Assembly (NCBI GenBank): GCA_900540955.1
Contig: UQIF01000029.1
Location: 1-27,844 of the forward strand
DNA from: an uncultured Olsenella sp.
GTDB lineage: Bacteria; Actinomycetota; Coriobacteriia; Coriobacteriales; Atopobiaceae
DNA: 27,844 bases
Direction of reading: 5' to 3'
Made by a program: the position numbers and the translations under genes. Under the pieces are notes generated by a model. That model ran no database searches and was not told the origin of the DNA. It saw only the letters and a list, made by a program, of their open reading frames with translations. This document shows positions 1-7,985 of the stretch, one piece after another. Numbering within the stretch: the first letter of the stretch is position 1; each line of letters starts with the position of its first letter.

Positions 1-1
1 C

Positions 2-706
2 GGCTTCCTCACCGTGCGCAATGCCGAGACCGGCAAGGCCGAGAAGATGTCCAAGTCCCGCGGCAACGCGATCGCGCCTCAGGACGTCGTCGATCTGCTG
101 GGCGTCGAGGGCTATCGCTATTACTTCATGACCGACGTGGCCCACGGCGAGGACTCCGCCATCAGCTTCGAGCGCATGGAGCAGGTCTACAACGCCGACC
201 TGGCAAACAGCTGGGGCAACCTGGTGTCGCGCTCCCTCAACATGAGCGCCAAGTACTTCGACGGCAAGACCCCCGAGCTCGAGGCCGACTGGGCCAAGAA
301 GGACAACCCGCTGCGCGCCATCGCCGACGGAATCTGCGCCCGCTACTCCGAGCGCATGGACGTCATGGACTACGTCGGCGCCAAGGACGTCATCATGGAG
401 CTCGTCCACGCCGCCAACCACTACATCGAGGACACCGCCCCCTGGGCCGTTGCCAAGGACGAGGCGCGCGCCGGCGAGCTTCGTGACATCATCGTCAACC
501 TCCTCGAGTCCATCCGCATCGCCGCGCACCTGCTCGAGCCCTTCATGCCCGAGACCTCGGCAGAGGTCCTTCGCCGCATGTCGCTGGACGACGAGGCCGA
601 CACCTGCGACCTCGCGGGCGCCTGCGAGTGGGGCAGCCTTGCGGGCGGCGTCGAGGTCACCAAGGGCGACGCGCTCTTCCCGCGCCTTGCCTCCGACAAG
701 AAGTAG
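2..706 (+). CDS. metG: Methionine-tRNA ligase, C-terminal part (5' truncated by window)
   Basis: This is the 3' part of a class I methionyl-tRNA synthetase, which charges tRNA-Met with methionine in the cytoplasm. The open frame enters from the left edge. The KMSKS catalytic loop is seen about 15 codons in, within KAEKMSKSRGNAI, so the Rossmann catalytic core lies mostly upstream of the window. After it come the helical anticodon-binding domain (DLANSWGNLVSRSLNM, then the PWAVAKD region) and the stop at 704-706. There is no C-terminal EMAP-like tRNA-binding domain, so this is the short form of the enzyme. rsmA begins 6 bases after the stop, which suggests co-transcription. The true start cannot be seen. 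Confidence 0.95.
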   Translation, partial: GFLTVRNAETGKAEKMSKSRGNAIAPQDVVDLLGVEGYRYYFMTDVAHGEDSAISFERMEQVYNADLANSWGNLVSRSLNMSAKYFDGKTPELEADWAKKDNPLRAIADGICARYSERMDVMDYVGAKDVIMELVHAANHYIEDTAPWAVAKDEARAGELRDIIVNLLESIRIAAHLLEPFMPETSAEVLRRMSLDDEADTCDLAGACEWGSLAGGVEVTKGDALFPRLASDKK

Positions 707-712
707 GCGACG

Positions 713-1573
713 GTGACCTACTCGAGGCTTGCGAACATCCGCGAGACGCGTGCCGTGCTCGAGCGCTTCGGGCTCGCCACGAAGCATCGCCTGGGACAGA
801 ACTTCCTTGTGAACGACGAGGTCATCGGCCGGATTGTCGAGCTGGCAGACCTCGGGTGCGACGACGTCGTGCTCGAGGTCGGGCCGGGCATCGGCACGCT
901 CACCGTGGCGATGCTCGCCCGCGTGCGCGCCGTCTGCTCGATCGAGGCGGACCGTGAGCTCGAGAGCGTGCTCGCCGAGACCTGCGCCGACCACAGCGAG
1001 AAGTTCTTCCTCACCATGGGAGACGCCCTTCGCGTCGGCCCGCAGAACCTGCAGGCCGACGGCGTTCTGCCGCCGCCGAACAAGTTCGTCTCCAACCTGC
1101 CCTACCAGGTGGCCGCCACCCTCATCCTGCGCAACTTCGAGGAGTTCCCCAGCCTCGAGTCCGCGACGGTGATGGTGCAGGCCGAGGTCGCCGACCGCAT
1201 CTGCGCGCTTCCCGGCTCGAAGATCTACGGCGCCTACACGGCCAAGCTCGCCCTGTGGGCGCGCCCCGCCGGCCGCTTCGAGGTCGGCCCCGGCAACTTC
1301 ATGCCGCCGCCGCACGTGGACTCGGCCGTCGTGCGCCTCGACCGCGGCGGCGTGCCGCTGCCCGAGGGCCTCGGGCGCGCCGAGGTCGCGGCCGCGACCG
1401 ACGCCGCGTTCGCGCAGCGCCGAAAGACCATCCGCAACTCGATGAGCAGCAACGGGTTCGACAAGGAAGCCCTCGACGAGGCCTTCGCGGCCACCGGCAT
1501 CGCGCCGAACGCCCGCGCCGAGACCCTCGCGCCTGCGGACTTCGTCCGCCTCGCCGCCGCCCTCAAGCAGTAA
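713..1573 (+). CDS. rsmA: 16S rRNA dimethyladenosine transferase (KsgA/RsmA)
   Basis: The 286-residue product matches the usual length of RsmA, the SAM-dependent enzyme that dimethylates two adjacent adenosines in helix 45 of 16S rRNA during small-subunit maturation. It has the N-terminal family signature KHRLGQNFLVN (residues 24-34), SAM motif I LEVGPGIGTLT (54-64), and the catalytic NLPY motif (128-131). The family C-terminal segment QRRKTIRNS is also present. The GTG start was chosen because it begins the RLANIRETR stretch typical of the family and lies 6 bases after the metG stop, consistent with translational coupling. The metG-rsmA-tatD neighbourhood is common in Gram-positive bacteria, although tatD more often sits between the other two. 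Confidence 0.95.
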   Translation: MTYSRLANIRETRAVLERFGLATKHRLGQNFLVNDEVIGRIVELADLGCDDVVLEVGPGIGTLTVAMLARVRAVCSIEADRELESVLAETCADHSEKFFLTMGDALRVGPQNLQADGVLPPPNKFVSNLPYQVAATLILRNFEEFPSLESATVMVQAEVADRICALPGSKIYGAYTAKLALWARPAGRFEVGPGNFMPPPHVDSAVVRLDRGGVPLPEGLGRAEVAAATDAAFAQRRKTIRNSMSSNGFDKEALDEAFAATGIAPNARAETLAPADFVRLAAALKQ

Positions 1574-1622
1574 CGGGCAAAGGAGCGTCTTTCCTGCCCG
1601 CGTAAACCGGAAAGAAGGAAAC

Positions 1623-2648
1623 ATGTCCGGGCTTAAAGTTCTCGACGATTTGACCCTCGCGGACGGCGAGCTCTTCCACGATTCCCGCGGCCGAGCCTGT
1701 CCCGTGCCGGAGCCGCTCGCGCCGCTCGCGGACACTCACGGTCACCTGGGCAGCCTGAAGCTCCACGACCCCGCGCTGGCGCTCGCCCGCGCGGCGCTCG
1801 TGGGCGTCCGGTTGCTCGTCGTGCCCGTGGACCCCGTGGGCGAGTTCCCGCGCAAGTGGGGGAGCGCCGCGGAGTTTTTCGACTTCCTCGACGCGCACGT
1901 CGAGGTCGCCCGCCTGTGCCTGGAGGAGGCCGCCCAGCGCGGATTCGCGCCGCCCGCGTTTGATGACTGGGACGTTCCCGCCCTTCTTGACAACGTGCGC
2001 ATCGTGGCCGGAAGCCATCCTTACGGCGCCGCCGAGTACGGAGACGACGCCGAGAGGCTCACGCGCGAGCTTCTATCCAGCGGGCGTGCGGTGGGAGTGG
2101 GCGAGATCGGGCTTGATTTCGGCCCTTATAACGAGGTCGACGAGCAGGTGCAGGAGCTCGCCTTCCGTCGTCAGCTCCGCCTTGCGCACGAGCTCGGCCT
2201 GCCGGTCGAGCTCCACATCCGCGACGCCGCGGGCGACGCGGGATGCACCGCGCACCGCCTGGCCGCTCGCATCCTCGCCGAGGAGGGTGTGCCCGAGGCG
2301 GGCTGCGATTTGCACTGCTTCACCTCGAACGTGCACGTGATGGAGGACTTCAAGCAGCTCGGATGCCACATCGCCTACGGCGGCGCGGCCACGTTCTCAC
2401 GCTCGCAGGACGTCCGCGACGCGCTCGCGCTCACGCCCTCCCGCTACATCATCACCGAGACCGACTGCCCCTACATGGCCCCGGTCCCGCTGCGCGGAGA
2501 GGAGTGCGAGCCGGCGATGGTCGCCTTCACCGCCGCGCTCGCGGCCCAGGTCCGCGCCGAGGCAGGCGTGGCGAGCGCGCAAGCGACCTACCGCGCGCTC
2601 TGGCAGAACGCCTGCGCGCTCTTTGACCTGCCCGACGGCAAGCGCTAG
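1623..2648 (+). CDS. tatD: TatD-family metal-dependent hydrolase/DNase
   Basis: The 341-residue TIM-barrel amidohydrolase-fold protein is of the TatD type. These are metal-dependent deoxyribonucleases linked to DNA fragment degradation and repair. Visible metal-ligand motifs are DTHGH (37-41, HxH), GEIGLDF with E161, LHIRDA with H198, LHCF with H231, and ETDCPY (279-284). The ATG start is preceded by AAGAAGGAA. The protein is about 80 residues longer than typical TatD proteins: about 36 residues precede the DTHGH motif, and residues roughly 73-120 form an Asp/Glu/Phe-rich insert before the SHPYGA segment. It follows rsmA by 49 bases and probably belongs to the same transcript. Substrate preference cannot be judged from sequence. 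Confidence 0.9.
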   Translation: MSGLKVLDDLTLADGELFHDSRGRACPVPEPLAPLADTHGHLGSLKLHDPALALARAALVGVRLLVVPVDPVGEFPRKWGSAAEFFDFLDAHVEVARLCLEEAAQRGFAPPAFDDWDVPALLDNVRIVAGSHPYGAAEYGDDAERLTRELLSSGRAVGVGEIGLDFGPYNEVDEQVQELAFRRQLRLAHELGLPVELHIRDAAGDAGCTAHRLAARILAEEGVPEAGCDLHCFTSNVHVMEDFKQLGCHIAYGGAATFSRSQDVRDALALTPSRYIITETDCPYMAPVPLRGEECEPAMVAFTAALAAQVRAEAGVASAQATYRALWQNACALFDLPDGKR

Positions 2649-2680
2649 GCCGCGCCGGCGTCGCGGCGTCGTTGGCTATT

Positions 2681-2809
2681 TGGAAGCTCCCTCCTGTCTG
2701 GAAGCTCCCTTCTGTCTGGAAGCTCCCTCCTGTCTGGAAGCTCCCTCCCGTCTCGACCATTTTTGCGGTCCTCGGGGCCCGAAAACGGGCCAAACAGGAG
2801 GGAGCTTCC
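2681..2809. repeat. Four 18-bp tandem repeats plus one inverted copy
   Basis: Four adjacent copies of TGGAAGCTCCCTCCTGTC occupy 2681-2698, 2699-2716, 2717-2734 and 2735-2752. Copies 2 and 4 each differ from copies 1 and 3 by one base. An inverted copy (ACAGGAGGGAGCTTCC) lies at 2794-2809. Between them is a perfect 6-bp hairpin with an AAAA loop (GGCCCG 2776-2781, CGGGCC 2786-2791). The block fills most of the tatD-comF intergenic space. The period of 18 keeps an apparent reading frame open, but no start signal or codon pattern supports translation. Confidence 0.85.
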
Positions 2810-2885
2810 GTGCATCAGCCCCTTGCATCTGGAAAGAAGCCCGAGCTGCTACACTGGCCTTCACCTTCGGAGAGGGGAGGGCCTC

Positions 2886-3623
2886 ATGGACGCACCTGTT
2901 CGCCGATATGCGCGCAAAGCCGCCGACGCGGCGCTCGAGCTTCTGTACCCCACGCGCTGCGTGGGCTGTGAGATGCCGGGCGAGCTCGTCTGCGACGGGT
3001 GCCGCGCGGCGCTCCCGTGGATCGAGCAGCGCCGCGCCTGCCCCGTGTGCGGGGCGGCGTTCGGCAATATGACGTGCACCGGCTGCGAGGGCGACTGGGA
3101 GCCCAGGGCGACCGTCGCGGCGCTCGGTTTCTCGGGGGCGGCTGCCCGCATGGCGACCTGCCTCAAGGACTATCACGAGCTCAGGCTCGCCCCGGTGAAC
3201 GCGGCGGCGATGCTCGTCGCCCTCGAGGAGGCCGCCTTCTGGCCCGCGCGCGACGGCCGGCCGCGTTTCGACGCGGGGAGCGTCGACGCCGTCTGCTTTG
3301 TGCCGGCGACCTCCGAGGCGTACGCCCGCCGCGGCTACGACCACATGGAGCTCACGGCGCGCGAGCTCGCGGCCCTGCTGGGCCTTCCGCTTGCCGACGC
3401 GCTTGCCCGCGACGTCGCCTCCGACCAGCGTGACCTCGGGCGAAGCGGCCGCGCGGCCAACCTTGCCGGGACGATGCGCGTGGTCGAGGACGTGTCGGGG
3501 CTGCGCCTGCTGCTCGCAGACGACGTGGTGACCACCGGCGCCTCCATGCGCGAGGCGACGCGTGCCCTTCTTGCCCGCGGGGCGGCCGAGGTCACCGCCT
3601 GCTCGCTCATTCGCGTGTGGTAA
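2886..3623 (+). CDS. comF: ComF-family phosphoribosyltransferase-like protein
   Basis: The 245-residue ComF/ComFC-type protein is associated with DNA uptake and recombination in competent bacteria; in others its role is unclear. The N-terminus has four CxxC pairs (C25/C28, C36/C39, C52/C55, C64/C67) that should form zinc ribbons. The C-terminal phosphoribosyltransferase fold carries the PRPP-binding loop LLLADDVVTTGAS near residues 208-220 and the RGYDH segment typical of the family. The frame is open further upstream, but ATG 2886 is preferred because GGAGAGGGGAGG lies just before it and the product begins where family members do. It is the last gene before the candidate structured RNA. comF near hpf/raiA is a recurring arrangement. 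Confidence 0.9.
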   Translation: MDAPVRRYARKAADAALELLYPTRCVGCEMPGELVCDGCRAALPWIEQRRACPVCGAAFGNMTCTGCEGDWEPRATVAALGFSGAAARMATCLKDYHELRLAPVNAAAMLVALEEAAFWPARDGRPRFDAGSVDAVCFVPATSEAYARRGYDHMELTARELAALLGLPLADALARDVASDQRDLGRSGRAANLAGTMRVVEDVSGLRLLLADDVVTTGASMREATRALLARGAAEVTACSLIRVW

Positions 3624-3701
3624 TCCGCCTGCCCTTTCCGCAGAACCCCGCGCCCGCTCACCTGCGATTCCCCGCGCCCGCGCAAAAGATCGCGCCTGTG
3701 G

Positions 3702-3730
3702 CCTGCGCTTTTTTGGGCAGCGGTTATAAT
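3702..3730 (+). promoter_or_regulatory. Candidate promoter for the structured non-coding region
   Basis: TATAAT at 3725-3730 is an exact consensus -10 box. The region about 17 bases upstream (near 3702-3707) is only a weak -35 match. A transcript would start near 3737, inside otherwise gene-free DNA. Confidence 0.5.
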
Positions 3731-3736
3731 CGAGTC

Positions 3737-4022
3737 TGTCTTGCTCAGGTCTGTGGTTGCGGGGCGCACGGGCGCCCTTAGCCCAAGGTAGACGAGGCCG
3801 AAGGGGTCCACGTAAGCGACCGCGTGCGCGCGGCGCGATCATGGTTCGTCCTAGAAGTAAGTCGCACCGCCCGTTATACCTATGAGGCATACGGCCTCGC
3901 GGGCGAGAGGGTTTTAAGTGGAGGGGGCCGCGGCCCCCAAAGCGAAGGCCCCGGTGCGCGAGTGTGGGGTCAAAGACCAGGTCAGCTGGGCAAGGCGACG
4001 CTGGACGCAACGCATTAGAGAC
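3737..4022 (+). ncRNA. Candidate structured ncRNA, possibly raiA-motif RNA
   Basis: The comF-lipoprotein gap of 410 bases has no credible gene but many stems. They are GGGCGC/GCGCCC (3762-3767 with 3772-3777), GAGGC/GCCTC in the CGCCCG...CGGGCG segment near 3870-3907, and the perfect 16-base palindrome GGGGGCCGCGGCCCCC (3923-3938). A possible closing pair joins 3749-3761 (GTCT, GTTGCG) with 4006-4022 (CGCAAC, AGAC). A consensus -10 box lies just upstream. The raiA-motif RNA family of Firmicutes and Actinobacteria is known to occur close to raiA/hpf and comF genes, and here comF is immediately upstream while hpf is one gene downstream. The family name rests on context, not on a covariance match. 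The region could instead be a long leader of the lipoprotein gene. Confidence 0.45.
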
Positions 4023-4033
4023 GGGATGTTTTT

Positions 4034-4996
4034 ATGAAGCGCAACCACAAGAGCATGGCGGGCGCCGCCCTCACCGCCGGTCTCACCGCCTTGGCCCTCG
4101 CGGGCTGCACCGTCGGCCCCGTTACGCTGCCCGACATCAACATCGACCTCGGGTTCCTCAAGGGAATCGGCATCGTGACCACCTCCGTGGCCGACGCCGA
4201 GGCCGCCATCCGCGACGTGCGCGAATGCGGCGTCGACCCCTCCGAGCTCGTGGAGCAGGGCACGCTCACCGTGGGGCTTCTTCCCAGCAACTCGGCGCCG
4301 CTCAACGCCACCAAGCAGGACGGCTCGCGCGCCGGCATCGACGTCGAGGTCGCCTACGCCATGGCCGACCACGTGGGCCTGCCCGTCAAGTTCGTGACGG
4401 TCTCGTCTGCCGCGACCTCCCTCGGCGTGGACTGCGACGTCGTCATGGGCGTCCCGACCTCCGACGCCGCGTCCTCCACCGACGCGGTCGTGCTCGGCGA
4501 CTACGCCGAGAGCGCGATCGGCGTCTTTGGCCGCGGGAAGCAGGGTGAGTTCTCCGCCTCCGGCCTTGCGGGCAAGACCGTGGGCGTCCAGCCCGGATCG
4601 GTCTCCGAGCGCGCGCTTTCCGACGCGAACACCGGCTGCGTGGAGCAGTCCTTCACCAACATCAACGAGGCCATGAGCGCTCTGGGCTCCGGCAGCATCG
4701 ACGCCGTCGTGTGCGACGCCTATGCCGGCTGCTACCTCGCGGTCGACTACGACGGCGTGGTCCTTCTGGGCACCCTCGACTCGCCCGTCGCGCTCGGCGT
4801 GGCCGTGAGTTCCTCCAAGACGACCCTCTCCTACAGCATCCAGTCGGCTATCGACGCGGTGCAGTCCAACGGCCAGCTCGACATCATTAAGTCTCGCTGG
4901 GTCGGGCAGGTGGGCACCTTGACCAGCACCTCCATGCTTCCGGGCCTTGGGGCCTCTGCTGCGGGGCAGGACACCGAGGCCGCGCCCACCGAGTAA
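4034..4996 (+). CDS. Solute-binding lipoprotein, amino-acid ABC transporter type
   Basis: The 320-residue extracytoplasmic protein has a lipoprotein signal: basic start (MKRNHK), hydrophobic stretch and lipobox LAGC with lipidated C25. The mature part resembles family 3 solute-binding proteins (SBP_bac_3), with GTLTVGLLPSNSAPL, the GIDVEVAYAMADHVGLPVKFV segment of lobe 1, and GKTVGVQPGS followed by DAVVCD in lobe 2. Such proteins usually deliver polar amino acids to an ABC permease, but no permease or ATPase gene is adjacent, so it may be an orphan receptor or work with a distant transporter. The start is supported by the signal peptide; the upstream sequence GACGGGA is a modest ribosome binding site. 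The ligand cannot be predicted. Confidence 0.82.
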   Translation: MKRNHKSMAGAALTAGLTALALAGCTVGPVTLPDINIDLGFLKGIGIVTTSVADAEAAIRDVRECGVDPSELVEQGTLTVGLLPSNSAPLNATKQDGSRAGIDVEVAYAMADHVGLPVKFVTVSSAATSLGVDCDVVMGVPTSDAASSTDAVVLGDYAESAIGVFGRGKQGEFSASGLAGKTVGVQPGSVSERALSDANTGCVEQSFTNINEAMSALGSGSIDAVVCDAYAGCYLAVDYDGVVLLGTLDSPVALGVAVSSSKTTLSYSIQSAIDAVQSNGQLDIIKSRWVGQVGTLTSTSMLPGLGASAAGQDTEAAPTE

Positions 4997-5000
4997 TCGC

Positions 5001-5034
5001 CGCCTCTCGCCAGTCGAGCCGAGGCGCCGTTTTT
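5001..5034 (+). terminator. Candidate Rho-independent terminator after the lipoprotein gene
   Basis: CGCCTC (5001-5006) pairs with GAGGCG (5021-5026), followed by CCG and five T residues (5030-5034). The stem is short, so this is moderately supported. Confidence 0.5.
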
Positions 5035-5121
5035 CGAACGGCCGCTTCTGGGTATGTTAGAGACATGACGCGGGCGCGGAGTTCTCGCTGCGTCCGCGTA
5101 GGAATACGTAAGGAGGCTTTT

Positions 5122-5712
5122 ATGGTTGACATCAAGATCTCCGGCCGCAAGGTCACCGTGTCCGACGCCCTGCGCGACCATGTTCAGGATAAGGTCGGCA
5201 ACGCCCTCAAGGTCTTCGACATTAGCCCCATGAGCTGCGACGTAGTTCTGCGCGTGGACAAGAACCCCTCCAACCCCGAGCGCAAGGCCTGCGAGGTCAC
5301 CGTCTTTGTCCGCGACAACGTGGTCCGCGTGGTCGCCTCCTCCGACGACATGTACGCTGCCATCGATGAGGCCGCCGAGAAGGCCACGCGCCAGCTGCGC
5401 AAGTACAAGACCCGCGTGATCGACCGCCGTCAGCGCGCGACCTCCGCGCGCCCCGCTCCCGTGAGCGCCGATGACCTCGCCGCCCTCATCGAGCCCGCCC
5501 CTGATCAGGACGAGGACGACCAGCTCGTCCGCGAGAAGGTCATCGACCTCGTGCCCATGACCGAGGAGGAGGCCCTCGTCCAGACCGACCTCATCGGCCA
5601 CGATTTTTATGTGTTCACGAACGCGACTACCGGGCTCATCAACGTCATCTACCACCGCAAGAACGGCGGGTACGGTATTATCAAGCCCAAGATTGAAGAG
5701 AACGAGGAGTAA
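5122..5712 (+). CDS. hpf: Ribosome hibernation promoting factor, long form
   Basis: The 196-residue protein of the long HPF/RaiA family binds the 30S decoding region and dimerises 70S ribosomes into inactive 100S particles in stationary phase or stress. The N-terminal S30AE domain (about 1-100) begins MVDIKISGRKVTVSDALRD and contains the NPSNPERKACEVTVF strand region. The C-terminal dimerisation domain (about 135-190) has the diagnostic TEEEALVQTDLIGHDFYVFTN stretch (broken here only by a short linker) and INVIYHRKNGGYGII. ATG 5122 has a strong AAGGAGG site, so this start is preferred over an upstream one in the same frame. degV follows 8 bases later and is probably co-transcribed. Confidence 0.95.
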   Translation: MVDIKISGRKVTVSDALRDHVQDKVGNALKVFDISPMSCDVVLRVDKNPSNPERKACEVTVFVRDNVVRVVASSDDMYAAIDEAAEKATRQLRKYKTRVIDRRQRATSARPAPVSADDLAALIEPAPDQDEDDQLVREKVIDLVPMTEEEALVQTDLIGHDFYVFTNATTGLINVIYHRKNGGYGIIKPKIEENEE

Positions 5713-5720
5713 GGAATCCT

Positions 5721-6758
5721 TTGAGCGATCAAACCGCCCACGAGGGCGAACAACTTGGCAACACCAACGCCCAGGCGTCGCAGGAGGCTGCGCGCCTGGG
5801 CCGCGCTTATCATTCGCAGGCGGACGTCAACATCATCGTCGACTCGTGCGCCGACTTCGCTCCCGAGGTCGTGCGCTCGCTCGGCGTCCAGACCGTGAGC
5901 TTCCCCTTCGTCATGGGCAAAGAAGAGCACCTCGACGACTTCTGGCAGTCCATGAGCCCGCACGACTTCTATGAGCGCATGCGCGCCGGCGAGGTCGCCA
6001 CGACGTCGGCCATCACCCCCGGCCACTACCTCGAGGTCTTCGAGGCGGCTGCAAAGAAGGGCACCCCGACCATCTACCTCGGCTTCACGCGCGGCCTCTC
6101 GTCTTCCATCGACGCCGCTCGCACGGCGGCCGACATGGTGCGCGAGAGCCATCCGGGCTTCGAGCTCTACGTGGTCGACAACCTCTGCCCGTCCGCCGCG
6201 GCCGAGCTCCTTGCCATCGAGGCCGTGCGCCTTGCTGGCAGGGGCCTTTCCGCCAAGGAGCTTGTGGAGTGGGCAGAGGAGGCCCGCTACTACATCCAGG
6301 GTTACTTCACGCTCGACAACTTCGACGCCCTGGCCCGCGGCGGCCGCATCCCGCCCGCGGCCGCCACGGTCGGCGGCAAGCTCGACATCAAGCCCGAGCT
6401 CTCCTACGACCTCAACGGCGCCCTCACGCTGCGCGGCATGTGCCGCGGGCGCAAGAAGGCCCTGCGCGCCATCATCGCCGACTTCAAGGCCAACCACCTC
6501 ACCGAGGAAGATATGGGCGGCGTGCCGATGCCCGTGGGCATCGTCTCCGCCGACGCCGAGAAGGACGCCCAGTGGCTCGGCGACCAGCTTCGCAAGGAGC
6601 CCGGCTGCGCCGACATGCCCATCATCTACAGCTCCGTCTCGCCGGTCATCGGCGCGCACGTGGGCCCGGGCATGGTCGCCTGCGTCTTCTGGGGCAAGGA
6701 CCGTCGCGAGAACCTCAGCTTCACCGACAGGCTCGCGCGCAAGGTCCGCAACAAGTAA
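5721..6758 (+). CDS. DegV family fatty-acid-binding protein
   Basis: The 345-residue DegV-fold protein belongs to a family that binds a fatty acid and can serve as the FakB subunit, presenting it to the kinase FakA for phosphorylation and entry into phospholipid synthesis. The DegV domain starts near residue 36 (VNIIVDSCADF). It has the conserved TTSAITPG loop (94-101), GFTRGLSSS (121-129), and the family's DNFDALARGGRIPP segment. About 35 polar residues precede the domain. The TTG start follows AAGGAATCC at good spacing, 8 bases after hpf. No FakA gene is visible in the window. Fatty-acid specificity cannot be read from the sequence. Confidence 0.9.
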   Translation: MSDQTAHEGEQLGNTNAQASQEAARLGRAYHSQADVNIIVDSCADFAPEVVRSLGVQTVSFPFVMGKEEHLDDFWQSMSPHDFYERMRAGEVATTSAITPGHYLEVFEAAAKKGTPTIYLGFTRGLSSSIDAARTAADMVRESHPGFELYVVDNLCPSAAAELLAIEAVRLAGRGLSAKELVEWAEEARYYIQGYFTLDNFDALARGGRIPPAAATVGGKLDIKPELSYDLNGALTLRGMCRGRKKALRAIIADFKANHLTEEDMGGVPMPVGIVSADAEKDAQWLGDQLRKEPGCADMPIIYSSVSPVIGAHVGPGMVACVFWGKDRRENLSFTDRLARKVRNK

Positions 6759-6881
6759 CTGACGAGCAGACAGTCCCTTTGTCCCGCCGTGCGCGGGAGG
6801 AGGGGCTGCTTCGGCGTCGACGACGAGTGAATCAACGGGCAAGAAGGGCCGCGCCCCTGCCCGCGACAAAGAAAGGCACGA

Positions 6882-7982
6882 ATGAGCAACACGAACAACA
6901 CCAAGGTGGCCTTCATCGGCACCGGCATCATGGGCGCCGCGATCTGTGGCCACATCCTCGACGCGGGCTATGACCTCACCGTGCACAACCGCACCAAGTC
7001 CAAGGCCGAGGCGCTTCTTGCCCGCGGCGCCAAGTGGGCGGATACCCCTGCCGACGCCGCCCGCGAGGCTGACGTCGTCTTTACGATGGTTGGCTACCCG
7101 ACCGACGTCGAGGACGTCTACCTGGCCTCCGACGGCCTCATCCGCGCCGCTCGCAAGGGCGCCTACCTCATCGACCTCACCACGAGCTCGCCGCAGCTCG
7201 CCCGCGACATCCACGATGCCGCCGAGGTCGAGGACAAGCACGCCTTCGACTGCCCCGTCACAGGCGGCCAGGCGGGCGCCGAGGCCGGCACCCTCACGCT
7301 GATCATCGGCGCGACCGAGGAGCAGGCCGCCCCCGTGCTGCCCCTTCTTCAGACCTTCGGCAAGAAGTTCTTCTACTTCGACGCCCCCGGCGCCGGCCAG
7401 ACCGCCAAGCTCTGCAACCAGGTGAGCCTCGCCTCCTGCATGGTCGGCTATGCCGACGCGCTCGCGCTCGCCGAGCAGGGCCACCTCGACGCCCACAAGG
7501 TCCTCGACCTCATGGCGAGCGGTACGGGCGGCTCCGGCGCCTCCGCAAGCCTTGCGCCCAAGTCCCTCGACGGCGATTACAAGCCCGGCTTCATGGCCGA
7601 GCACCTGCGCAAGGACATCGCGCTCGCGCTGCGCTCCGCCCAGGAGGCCGAGCTCGCGCTGCCCGGCGCCGAGACCGCCTTCGCCCTGTTCGACACGCTT
7701 TGCCAGGTCGGCGGCGCGCGCATGGGCACCCAGGCACTCACGCTGCTGTACGCCGAGGAGGGCGATGCCGCGGCGGCCGGGCTCGACTGGTCGCTTCTGG
7801 ACGCCGACGCCGACGGCTGCTGCTGCGGCGGTGAGGAGGGCGGCTGCGGCTGCGGCGGCCACCACGAGGAGGGCCACGAGTGCTGCGGCGGCCATGGTCA
7901 CCATGAGGACGGCCACGAGTGCTGCGGCGGCCACCACGAGGAGGGCGGCGAGCACCACTGCTGCTGCCACGGGGAGGCCTAG
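6882..7982 (+). CDS. Beta-hydroxyacid dehydrogenase with Cys/His-rich C-terminal tail
   Basis: The 366-residue NAD(P)-dependent dehydrogenase is of the 3-hydroxyisobutyrate / tartronate-semialdehyde reductase type. The Rossmann motif GTGIMGAAI (12-20), substrate motif DCPVTGG (123-129, usually D-A/C-P-V-S-G-G) and catalytic K176 in GQTAKLCNQ are all present, so the enzyme looks intact. The family usually ends near residue 300. Here residues 312-366 form an added tail with 12 Cys and 12 His among Gly and Glu, including two copies of GHECCGGH. The tail looks suited to binding soft or transition metals. No metal transporter or regulator is adjacent. The specific substrate is unknown. The ATG is preceded by AAAGAAAGG, and the next gene starts 3 bases after the stop. 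Confidence 0.85.
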   Translation: MSNTNNTKVAFIGTGIMGAAICGHILDAGYDLTVHNRTKSKAEALLARGAKWADTPADAAREADVVFTMVGYPTDVEDVYLASDGLIRAARKGAYLIDLTTSSPQLARDIHDAAEVEDKHAFDCPVTGGQAGAEAGTLTLIIGATEEQAAPVLPLLQTFGKKFFYFDAPGAGQTAKLCNQVSLASCMVGYADALALAEQGHLDAHKVLDLMASGTGGSGASASLAPKSLDGDYKPGFMAEHLRKDIALALRSAQEAELALPGAETAFALFDTLCQVGGARMGTQALTLLYAEEGDAAAAGLDWSLLDADADGCCCGGEEGGCGCGGHHEEGHECCGGHGHHEDGHECCGGHHEEGGEHHCCCHGEA

Positions 7983-7985
7983 TCC

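Noticed and set aside
2681..2752. CRISPR array
   Set aside because: The 18-bp units are directly adjacent with no spacers, and there are no cas genes.
2676..4010. Minus-strand frame of 444 codons over comF and the non-coding region
   Set aside because: It is a shadow of comF with Arg/Gly/Ala-rich low-complexity composition; no start signal.
3737..4022. RNase P RNA, tmRNA, SRP RNA or 6S RNA
   Set aside because: The conserved cores of RNase P RNA, tmRNA and SRP RNA were looked for and not seen; 6S RNA is usually shorter (about 180-200 bases).
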